Shown here piece after piece: positions 35,827 to 47,000 of a DNA stretch of 64,000 nt (within the stretch, counting starts at the first letter, position 1; every line of letters starts with the position of its first letter). The position numbers and the translations under genes are program-made. The notes below the pieces were generated by a model. The model did no database searches and had not been told where the DNA came from. It saw nothing but the letters and a program-made list of their open reading frames with translations. The DNA lies in contig NW_019091577.1 of assembly GCF_001949145.1 (NCBI RefSeq), forward strand, positions 351,181 through 415,180, written 5' to 3'. Origin of the DNA: Acanthaster planci. Its lineage: Eukaryota > Echinodermata > Asteroidea > Valvatida > Acanthasteridae.

Positions 35827-38800
35827 ATGAAGCTTGAGGAAATCTTGCCCCTTCTGGGGAACTTCGGCCGCTACCAGTTCTTCATGATCTGTTATGGGGG
35901 CTTCTTGGCCATGACAACCTGCATTGTGACATTCGGCCATGTGTTCTACGCTGCTGAGACGGACCACTGGTGCAGCGTATTGCCCGATGCTAATTGCTCG
36001 AGCTGGCCGGAGTTCCAGGACAACTGCACCGATGTGAAGAAGTCCATCTTCCTGCCTCCTCCAGCGTCCAATGACAGCAAATATCCTCACTCCAGCTGCG
36101 ATCAGTGGGACTTGCCGGATGGGTACGCGTTCGATCCGTACGTGCCACCCACTGACGTCGACAATTTCACTGTCGTGCCATGCGAAAGTGGGTGGATGTA
36201 TGACACGTCGCAGTACAAGACTACAGTCAACTCAGAGGTACGTTATTCAGCGTGAGTGTAGTTTTCCTAGAAGATGCCATGTAACACAATTCCTATTTGC
36301 GAGAATGTACTCTGAAATCGTAGGAGACTCTCTGTAGTGTCAAGTTTTACAAGAATAACATGATTGATTGTCTAAAGTGAGAAAAGAGAAGAAAGTGATT
36401 TTTGATCACTCATGGAAAATGTCACTTCTTTTCGTTACAATTCACGCATTGTTTAATTTCTTGCTCGGTCAAAGTTTGATCTGGTGTGCGAGAAAAAAAG
36501 TCTGCCCAGTCTTGCGCAGTCCATCTACTTCGGGGGTTTCCTGGTTGGATCGCTGGTGTGCGGCTCTCTGTCCGACTGGTAAGGAGTTACGAATGTATAA
36601 ACACTAGTCTGGTTCTAAAACCTGGTGAATCTGACCATTCTCTTTCGATTCAAGGATCCAGTATCTCGCACTCTCGCGTGACAAAACGGAGGAAATCCTC
36701 CCTTTTTCGAAAACATCCGAAATATTCCGAACTCAACGTCGTCAACACTCAGCATCGTTGCTGGTCGGGCATTTTCGGTCGTGTGTACTCACATGTGAGA
36801 GTCATCGCAACGTCCCTGCACCACCTATCGTTTACTTGGAATCACATACCCCAACCTGTTGAATCAGGCCGGCCTATATATCGCTTAATGATTGAATTCG
36901 CGATCCGGGCGGAAAAGAGTAGAACCGCGCCGCTGGTACTGCAGCTGAGTTCGGAACAGGTGAATTGAACCAAGTTTCCTTCCGAGTGTGAACAACAAAG
37001 TTCACCGATTTTGTGGCGCAGAGAACCCACATTTCCTGTAGAAGTGCACTGGATAGTGGAGGTTCATTGGTTCCGCTTTCGTAGTCGTTTCAGCACTCCG
37101 CCAGGCTTACGCCCCGACGCCTCTGAGAGAACGTGAAAGGAGAGCCTAGCGTCTTTATTCCGGTTCGTATTAGTGACTTCGTCATATGCGCGCAGGCACT
37201 ACTGACTGCAAGTTTCTTTCGATTGAACACTCAAGTTGCAGGTCAACTTCGGGTTTCCATGGTTCCATGTAGCTCTATGTACGGTGGGCGTGGTTTAAAC
37301 TGAAGTGACGTCACACTTACAAACAGGATATGCCTATGAAAGACCTTTATGTGCACCCTATCCTGTTCATAAGTGGCTTTGCCATACACACGCAAGCGCC
37401 AAGAGTAACAAGCTCTTTATTGGGCGATCGGTGAAGTCGCGCATTGACTTCCGGTTCCATGATTTCATCTGATCGTCGATCAAGGCACGTAACTCTATGT
37501 GCAGTGCATGCGCAGTGGGCATCGTTTAAACTGAAGTGACGTCACACTTACGAATCAGATACATAATCTTTTTGTGCGCCTATAATCATTCATTCAAATC
37601 AGCCTATAAATCGTTCTTTTGTTTACAAGTGCTCACCGCCGCTTGGTAAAGGCAGCCAAAGTATGTCCATGGCGTGGACCCTTCCCAGTATCCGCCCGAG
37701 CTGAAGTAGGCCTACACCCTCAATCGGCGAAAGAAAGACAGATGGTACAACCGAATTTTTGCACAATAGATTCGTTGCGCGTACTCAGCGTGCTCCGCGT
37801 CAAAATTTCATTATACTTGCGCACCTATGTGGTGAGTTAACCGAAAGGACCGTCAATTTCATTTACAAACACGCCCTCTTTTGTTCCGCTCGGAGCGGAT
37901 ACAGTTCTCAACAACTTTTGTTTCAAAACGTACAGTTTGCTTTATCGGTGTCAAAAAGGGAATCGTTCTCATTGAGTACTCAGTAGTCGCATGGAATATC
38001 TAATGTTTGAATATTAGCATGGGGTGTTTAAACTCGTGGCTTATTTAAACTTTTATGGTTTTTTCTCACTGCCGAGTTTTGGTTAGCAAAAACGGCGTTT
38101 GTGTTGTGGCAAAAGTTCTTTATTCCATGAAAAAGCTCAAAGGTGAAGTCAAACAGAAAAAAAGTGCACTTAAATCAAGTCTTTGATTTCTTTTTCTTCT
38201 AAGGATTGGTCGTAAGAAGGCGATATTTGTGGGTCTCATCTTCTACGTAATCGGTTCTCTTGTCACTACGTTTTCTGTCAACATCTACATGTACATGGCT
38301 TTTCGTTTTCTCGCTGGTTTCGGCAATATTGGCACCTACATTACCATCTACGTGCTTGGTAAGTGATTTGCGATAATCTGTTACCAGCTAAATTTGAAAT
38401 TCTATATATCAATGGTTTGGATGACACTTCTAAAAAACGTTATATCTTAAGTCATTGAGATCCCAGTAAGTTCATTTTCTGGTTTTGCAGTCCTTGAACT
38501 TATCGGGAAGCCTTATCGTACAAGAACTGCCCAGACCATCAGCATGTGCTACATCGCGGGGTATTTCGTGTTGGCACCCATAGCGATGCACGTCCACGAA
38601 TGGCGGACCCTGTGCCTGATCATGGCCTCGACGACGATTCCCTTGTTCGTCCCGCTTCTGTGAGTATTTCACTGGCCTCGCTCATCATGACTCAAAAGCG
38701 AGGCAACTCCCGGTCATGTGTATACGAAAGAGGATGATGCAAAGCGGCAAATCATTTGTCCTTTGGGTAGCTCCAAATTATGGATAAGGGTCAAGCACCT

Positions 38801-41800
38801 TTAGTATCCTAATGTGTTTTTTAATAGGGCTACATGTAAAATTATAGCGAAATAGGCTCCTTCCCGTTTCAGTGTATTCAGTAAAATAGTGGGTTCGAGA
38901 ACCACAATCCCAAATAGTCATCTTATGAAGAGCAAAACCAATAGCATTTTGACCGTGCCGTTCGAACCCACTTGATGAATAAATAATCACTCCGAGTTTT
39001 AGTCAAACTTGATCGTCTGCGACTCTCTGCAGATTCGTCGAGGAATCCGTCATCTGGTTGGTTTCTAAGGGTAAGATTCAGGAAGCTGAAGCGGCCATCA
39101 GGCGGGTGGCCAAGATGAACGGGAAGACTTTACCCAATGTCTTATTTGAAAAAGACGATTTTGAAGAAGCAAAAACGGTGAGTCTTACCACACCGTCACT
39201 ATCCTTTTATCAGTGTGCAGCAAAACACTGGGGAGTATCCAAATATTAAATGGCGTTGGCATCCAACATGGATGTAAGTCGGGATATTGAACATGTTCCA
39301 ATCTGACATCTTAGAATTAAGAAATTTAAAGACATTTGAGCTGACAGCACTTCGTTTCATTTGAATAAAGGGATCAAACGATTCGGCTGTTCCGCCATCC
39401 GTAATCGACCTGTTCAAAACTCCCAACATGGCAGTCAAGACAATCAACATGATGTATAACTGGTAGGCTATGTGTGTTACATAACAAGTCTCCTGTAGGT
39501 TTATTGTTATGGGACTGTCTTTGTTATATCGCCGTGCTTCGCAACGCACATGATGATGAACTTTACATAGAACAGTAATACGCCTGAGCTTGGCGTTGCC
39601 AGGAATTTTCAGGGCAGACTTTTTGGGAAGGAAATTTCCCGGGGAGGCAAAGCAATGACCACCAGCGAACTGCTCAAACATTGACACTGGTAAGGGGTCA
39701 ATCTGGAGGTTTGTCCGAGCAAATTGGTAATTTTTATCCCATTTTATCTCTCTTTCATTGTCTGTCGCCTCCCCCATTCTTTTGTCGATTTGTCCAGAAT
39801 GGGGCAAAGTAACCCCTTTTTACCTCGGTACCCATTCGCCTGTGTCAAAACTTCATCAGTTCATAACCCATCAGTTATAATGCTCGTATTTAAAACTTGA
39901 AAAGAATAACAAGAGGGCACCCTGCAAAAGCATTATCTTGATATTCATCGATTGTAGGTGACTGTTTGGCGATCAATCAACATTTCATTTTAAACAGAGC
40001 TCTCTGTTTACAATTGTCGGGACAAAGGGTACTTTTAAGCGATGTTTTAAAGCACGCTTTTCTGGGTATGAAATTCCCTCTCCACCAGGCTGGTCAACAG
40101 TCTGGTGTACTACGGCCTGTCGCAGAGCACTGGCGATCTCGGCATGAACGAATACTGGGCTTTCTTCCTGTCCGGCGCTGTGGAGATTCCCGGCAAGTTG
40201 TACGCCATGTTTGGGCTGGACCTGTTCGGCAGAAAGTGGAACCTCGCAGTGCTTGAATTGATCGGGGGCGTGGCTTGCTTGGCTACGATCTTTATTCGTA
40301 AGTGTTCTGGTCTCATAAATTTGACAGCATCAGACTTCATTTTCAGCCCCATCCCCCCAAAAGATTTTTTTCTTATGTGTTCCTATAACCTTTCGTGCAT
40401 AGTTCTAGATTGTGGACTCTTATAAAGAGTAAATGTAAGAACTCAACGTAATAAGATGACTAAGAATACAGCTGTGCTGTTCCAGGAAATAAGTGAGTTG
40501 TGGGGGAGCGGGTTAGCGTAGCGGTTCTTTCCTCGCTTTGCACCAATGAAGCCCGGGTTTGAGTCCTGGCTTGGCCCAGACTTTGAGTGCATTTGGTTTC
40601 CAGTCCATACTCGCTCTCGCAGGTTTTCTCCGGGTACTCCAGTTTCCTCCTGCCTCTAAAATCGGACCTCCATCCTAACTCCGTAATGTGATGCTGATTA
40701 ATAAAGTGTATGAATAAACGGACAGTTATTGGCGCAAATAGCCTGAGTTACTGAAAGCGCCATTAAAACAAAACAACAACAACAACATAAGTGAGTTGTG
40801 TTTAAGTTCCGTAGTATTTCAGGCCAAAACTAATTGATGGAAGCTACACTTGTATTCAACTGCAAACGAAGTTAATGTTAGATTGTACTTAAAAAGGCTT
40901 TCATTTATAGTAATAGGAAATAATTTGGACTCAAAATTCAAAACGATTTTGGCCGTCAAGTAGAGCTGGATCGCGCGCAGGTCGACAGACCATCACATCA
41001 GGCAAATGTCAGACTCACCTGTCGTTTAACTATTTAGGTAAAATCATGTTTATAGACGTAAAAAGGGTTTTGATTTTCATCCAGTCAATTTAATTCTTTC
41101 AGCTATCGGTGTATGGAGGACTGTGGTGTCAATGATCGGCAAATTTTGCATCTCCGTCACATTCGGTACAATTTATCTGTACTCGTCCGAGCTGTTTCCT
41201 ACACCAGTCAGGTTAGTTTTTTCTGATATGTTGGAAAGTTTTCTTCAACAATTCAAAATTTTAACCACTTGAGCTTCTGCTCAGCGTTAACATAGGAATA
41301 TTGCTGCACGCGGGCAAAAAAGCAAAAGGACTCTCGCCCCGTACGCCCTACCGTGTACTGCATAAGCCAAAAGCGGTCATCCGTGAACCATCAAAAACGA
41401 CAGAATTTCTGCTCCAGTATACCATGCAGTTCGTCAGATAGTCACTAATAGTCCGTCTTGTTGTAGCGATTATTGATCCCACGAGAATAACGTCTCAAAT
41501 CCAGCAAGTTTTCCTGTAAACTTCTTGACGGCTTTTAATTTGACCCATACTGAATGATTTATGTCATCAGTCTAGCTAGCAAAGGCGGTTTGGAGAGGTA
41601 GTCTAAAAAGTTCCTGCCCAAATCTGTAGACCTTGGTAATTGTTTTGTTCAAGGTTAACGCTTACTTCAACCTGTTATGGACGCTGGACCTCAGTATAAG
41701 GTTGGCACATATATTACATAATACAGATGTATTGGGGCTTCCCTCGTTGCGCATGTTGGCATTTTGCGATAACATTTTCGTTATTATGAGAAGTGTGTAG

Positions 41801-42682
41801 TCAAACGTGTTGAAAATTTAAAAGCTCTTTTTTGGTAAAATAAATGACGTTTTTATTCCTTTTGTGGTGCAGAACTGCCGGAGTAGGTATCTGCTCCGTG
41901 TCGTCTCGTATCGGGGGCATCATTTCTCCCCTCATCCTGTTGTTGGGAAGCGGTCCGTCTTCAGCAGTGTTCGGCTCCAGCGCCGTTTTGGCGGGACTTC
42001 TTGTTTTCCTCTTGCCTGAGACAAAAGGACAAAAACTACCCCAGACGCTAGAGGAAGGAGAGGAGATAGGAAAGTAAGTCTTCCTAACGGGTAGTGTTGG
42101 ATGCTGAGATGTGTTCAGCAGTCAGGTTATGTTTTTCTACATTTGATATTAAAGAGGACCAAAAAAAAAAAGAAATTTCCTGCGATGTAACACGTTTCTT
42201 TGTAAATGGCAGATGCGATCGGAGGAATGGAGCAAACTCCACGAAATATCCTGCAGAGGAGTTGCAGTAACGACAACGATAAATCATCCGTTTTTCTCAC
42301 AAATGGCTACAATTACGTCAAACTTACATTTGATTTTTTGTCCAAAGTGCTGAAAGCTAGCAAATCATGATTAATGAAACCTAAAGGCCCACTACTTCTG
42401 GCTGAAATAATCCTGACATTTGGGGCAATTCTGAAACATTATACTTCTGAAAAGTTTACAGTATGCTGCAGTTTTTCACTATTATTTGATTTCATCAGGT
42501 GTCGTTGCATGAAAAGTGGCGTCGACATCGACAGTGAGTCACTGGTCGAAGTGAACGTGATCGACAAGTACATCAAGGACAGCGCCATCACATTGTCAAT
42601 TCCGGCCTTCGATTCCAAGGAGGAGAATCAAAGTGACTTTTCTCAGCAGTACGATGCTGATTCGACATCTGTCGATAGCTGA
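35827..42682 (+). CDS. SLC22-family transporter, gene E (type II), complete
   Basis: Ten exons: 35827-36237, 36475-36578, 38204-38358, 38491-38659, 39033-39177, 39371-39462, 40089-40297, 41103-41211, 41873-42073, 42499-42682, giving 592 residues. Same architecture as gene B, with the one-codon-longer exon 5 and a tail ending DADSTSVDS. Family motifs: [99 protein letters not shown]. Exon 1 is two codons shorter than in B (DNFTVVPC for DNFTYSAVPC). Exons 1 and 7 are almost identical to B, while exon 2 differs more (VCEKKS against VCDTEN). Substrate unknown; plasma-membrane location inferred. Intron 2 (1.6 kb) and intron 7 carry repeats. Confidence 0.93.
37190..37600 (+). repeat. Tandem pair of the TTTAAACTGAAGTGACGTCA repeat
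   Basis: Two copies (about 37190-37370 and 37435-37600) each carry TTTAAACTGAAGTGACGTCA then CACTTAC, about 237 bases apart. A third copy is at 4118-4275. They lie in intron 2 of gene E and help explain its length. Confidence 0.55.
40503..40786 (+). mobile_element. SINE with 14-bp target duplication
   Basis: The flanks ATAAGTGAGTTGTG at 40489-40502 and 40787-40800 are identical, marking a target-primed insertion. The 284-base element starts with a tRNA-like head (GGGTTAGCGTAGCGGTTCT as possible A box, GGGTTTGAGTCC as possible B box). It has a body with GTTTTCTCCGGGTACTCC and ends in CATTAAAACAAAACAACAAC. Intron 7 of paralogue B is about 275 bases shorter and lacks it. Related pieces lie at 10013-10260, 7277-7540 and 19436-19467. 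Confidence 0.85.
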
Positions 42683-44073
42683 GCGGAACTGTTGGCAGTT
42701 GATTTTCTGCCTATTTTATGTTGTGTCAATGTACGTGGATAAAGAAAGCAAAGAATTGAAATATGATTGGATAAATTCTACATACAACATAATCAATATA
42801 CCATCTTGTAGGCTTTTTTCCGTGGATTAGTTTAGAACATTGAATATTATGAATGAATTGTTAAAAGCATGTTAATCAAGTGTCACCTAAATTGTTGTCA
42901 CTACTACATACTACTAATAGTAATTACCTGTTAATCCTGTCAATTTTTCTGCTTACTTTAAGGGGAGCGTGGAAATTTGGGAAAACGGTGGCCAGTTATT
43001 GCGTTTTTATAAGAACCTTCAAACGAGACATTCTGCGAACCATCAGCAGGACTCAAAAAACCACTCACTTGTCTTTTTCAGGATTCCAAAAAGGAGAAAG
43101 TTGAAGTTCCCTCCTTAAGTAGGCTAACGGAAGAAAAGGTTTTTGTTCAACCCACAAAGTGAATCAAAAACTTGAGGATCAAGAAGATTTTCCTGAACTG
43201 GATCTTTACTATTGCAACAAGTGCGATGTTTCCCCGTACTTCAAAAACCAAGATAATATTCAATCGGTAAAAGACACGCCAATGCAGAAAATACAGGCCT
43301 ATGGCAACTGTCTTGAAACCTGGGGGGCTTTTTTCTAAATTTCGAAATTCCGCACTCAACAGAGATAATGACACTGAGAACATTTCATGTTTGATTCTGT
43401 TATCTGTTTATCTATTTTAGTTTCATTTAAGTTTTGCCCCCCCCTCTCCCGAGAGGTTGCAATTTTCTTTCAGTAAAAGCGCTAACTGAATATTTTCGAA
43501 ACGGTACAGTCATCATTTGGGTTCCTGGGTACTGAGGAGCCGGCAGAATCATGGTGCATCCACAGGCTGTTGTGTCACAAATATATTGTACCCGGGGTGG
43601 GAGGCCTCTTCTCTCACAAATTCTTCGCACCATGCAGACGATCCCGCGTGTAACTTATCAATGGCCGCAGTGAATACATTTAAGTGCAGCTATGTTGAGC
43701 CTATCCTTCAGAGGCCACAATGGACGCCAACGTCACCTTCAATTGGCCCCTGAACCTGTGTACCTTGGAAAACATTCCAAGAGCCACATTTGATAAGACA
43801 GTGGCATTTATGTTCATTTGTGGACCCTGCCTCGTGAAGAGTTGTTAAAATCTTAGATAAGTCACCTAAGAATGCATACGTTTGGACTGTTAGGTAAACT
43901 CAAAGTGGTGCTTGGGACAGAACTGTATATCTGATTGATCAGCGTTCCGCTGTGGCTACGCCATTATCCTTAGGGTTTCCCACATTTGCAACGAGGTGAA
44001 CAGCGGCGACTTTGGTACAGTCAATCGAAATACTCGTCTCCCGAGATCTTTAGGGCGCGAGACGCGAAACACG
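42683..44073. other. E-F intergenic spacer
   Basis: The 3' flank of gene E resembles that of gene B near 43147-43330. A variant signal (GATAAA, about 42738) follows the stop. The remainder up to the ATG of gene F has C-rich (43435-43445) and unremarkable sequence; no other gene or clear promoter element is seen. Confidence 0.5.
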
Positions 44074-47000
44074 ATGAAGGTAGACGAAATCACTCCCCTT
44101 CTCGGCAACTTCGGCCGCTACCAGCTCGTCATGGTGTGCTACCTCAGTCTCTACAACATCATTTCTTGTTTTACGTCGCTGGGCAACGTGTTCTACTCGG
44201 CCGGGACCGACCACTGGTGCTCGGTCCTGCCCGGCGAGAACTGCTCCAGCTGGCCAGAGTTCCTAGACAACTGCACTCAGGTGAAGAAGGTCGTTCTCCT
44301 GCCCCCAGCGGAGAGGAATGACAGCGAGTATTCCCACTCCAACTGCAAGCAGTGGGACTTGCCGGACGGCTACGCGTTTGATCCGTACGTGCCCCTCCGT
44401 GATGTTCCGGGCTTCAACCAGACATTAGTCGACTGTAAGGAGGGCTGGGAGTTCGACACATCACAGTACAAAATCACTACCATTTCAGAGGTATGGGTTT
44501 AGTTCGAAAACCTTGTTTAAATTTAGCTTAGAACCTACACCGAATGCATAATTTACTTCTGAATCTTTACAACCGTTCACGGAACGAGACACCCCATTTG
44601 TCCTGCAATTTCATGCTTCCTTCGTTATCAAAGATAATTGTACTAAATAGGCAGGTAACTTTAAAAATGAGCTACAAAAAATCGCTCTACAGGATTCACC
44701 TTTTCAGTACCAAATTTCCTTCTGGGGAAGTGTGTAGGTATTATGAGTGAGTATCCACGAACACATGCAACTATAAAACTAACCGACCATTCAGTAAGGA
44801 AGACAAAAAAAATTAAGAAAAACGTGAAACGTACGAACGCATCGTGTACGGAACGCACCCCGAAAAGTGCATGGAAAGGCGCCTTGAAATGTTTATTCAT
44901 GAAATCCTGGGACAGTTTTTCTATTCCTATATAATTGATCGAAACGCGTCACGTGACCGTGTATTAATTAACATTTGATAATGCCCGCTGAGAAGTGATA
45001 ATTCCCGCAGCGTAAATCACGCGCTAGCACATGGACACGAGAGAGTTTAATCGGGTCTCACGTATGTTTCACTCCCATGCGAAGTGTGGAAATTAATGAC
45101 TTCGACAGTGCGCGGCGGTTGCTTGACCAGACCCTCGTGAACCATACGAAATTCTTCTTAGCAACCTACCAATCTTATGATGAGCCTTCTCATTTTGAAG
45201 ACTTCATTTGCACAAAATTAACAAACGATTACATTGAAACTCTTTTTATGTGCTCCAGAAGGCTTAAACCGAATAAAACACACCAGAATCGTGAAAAGAA
45301 ATGTTACATAAATACGAAATTTAGCCCCAAAGTGGTTGCTAAGATGCTAAGATATTTCCACTTTCGATCGATCTCTTGGTCTTTTTTCCACTAAATTTCT
45401 CAATTTTAGAAGTTTTCCCATAACAATGAGACACTTCATACGACAGGCCGAATCTCAACTACACAGTACAATCAGTTTTATTTTTTTGTTCGATTTTCAT
45501 GAGTTATTTATGCTTTCTACGCGTTTTACATCCGCAAACTGATCCAGCCACGTACTGTGCATGGTACACTGCGTCAAACGGCCTGGTACACGCGTACTGG
45601 CGTACATTGTGCATATACATGTGCGTGTACATGGAAATTATGCGTCGAAGTCAGTGCACATTGTGTTTCATGCAAGTATGATACATGTAAAACTGGGGAT
45701 ACATACCGTGAATTTCGACATTTCCTGACAATAACAGATGGACCCCAGTTGCAATAATAAAGTTCAAGACATATTAACTTACCCGTTCCCGAGTCACTGA
45801 ATTCTTACCTTCGAAAGGCCGTAAGATAATGCAGGGCGGCGGTGCTGCGTGACTGAGGCCGATATGTAAACGCGTCCGGTCGGGAAGAGAAAAAAATCTG
45901 GCAGAAACTGTCACCAAATCTAAAACCTTCAAACCATTCTCCACCACAGCCCAGTTTTGAAAACTTCAGGAAAACTTTGTTTCAAGCCTTCAAAAATCGC
46001 AACAAAACGTAAATAAACCATGGTCCCCTCACGAAAAGAGCTTTACACAAAAAGCACCAGTTTTGACCACTCAGGTACTATTTCTCTGTTTATTTTCACA
46101 AAATACGTTTAGAAAAGGCCTCATCTTACCATAAAATATTTTGGGCAGGTATTGTCCAAAAATTGAAAATAAGACGCAAATTTCATGAAATGAAGCATCT
46201 GCTTGCCTGGCACGAATTCTCATGGCCCTCATTACGTATGCAAATGAACTTAAAATGGGACATGGGCAGTTTAATAATTTCCCTCTGAAACATGCGTGGT
46301 CTGATTGGTTAGGAGTCTGTGTGCAAGCGACGCGCCACGCGCACGCCAAGTTCATTGAAGGGGATTCTATTGGGCAACTTTTAAAAGGAACATACCATAA
46401 AATGGACGGGGGTGTTTGGGAAACTGGAAGTAAAATTTCAGAAGAAAATCCATCAGATGTTGGTTTCTGTGGACTTTCTGACTAAAAAGGTATTTTTGAA
46501 TGGGAATAAATATGTGCTTGGCCGGTAACGCTGATTAATCGCGTCCATTCTCCTGAGCCGGTCTTAAACGCACGTTTAAGACCGGCCAGGGAAATATTTA
46601 TTCCCTTCGTAATATGAACCACTTTTATAATTTGACGGGTTTCGCATCTTTTCCGTTGACTCTCCCTTTATTCAAGTTTGGCTTGGTGTGTGAACAAGGC
46701 AGTCTTGCTAGCCTGGCACAGTCCCTCTTCTTTGGCGGTTATTTGGTGGGGTCTTTCGTCGGTGGCGCATTTTCTGATTGGTAAGGTCTTAAGTGTACGA
46801 GTTACCGAATAGATTTAAAGGCGCATTCAACAATACAGGCGTTTCACAATAGTGCGCCACCGAGAGTTGGCAAAGCGTTGGCCAATCACAATGCGCGAAT
46901 TTGTCGACCCAACGCGCGTTTGGAAAGGGTCGACAAATTTCTCGCGTTACGGTTGGGCAACACGTTGCAAACTCTTGGTGGCGCACTATTGTGAATCGCC

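Larger units (their letters stand above)
44945..46527 (+). repeat. Intronic repeat shared with gene C, copy 2 (interrupted)
   Basis: The outer parts (44945-45058 and 46299-46527) match 18580-18920 in order; the middle 1.24 kb is the inverted-repeat element described separately. The gene C copy therefore serves as an empty-site reference. Confidence 0.5.

Noticed and set aside
36486-36968. 160-codon plus-strand frame overlapping exon 2 of gene E
   Set aside because: Wrong frame for the conserved exon and continues into intron 2; no domain.
39199-39807. 202-codon minus-strand open frame
   Set aside because: It runs antisense across exon 6 of gene E and adjoining introns; it has no recognisable domain and its paralogous region in gene B has no matching frame.
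43996-44073. Longer N-terminus for gene F
   Set aside because: It would need a non-ATG start; the ATG at 44074 aligns with the start of all paralogues.
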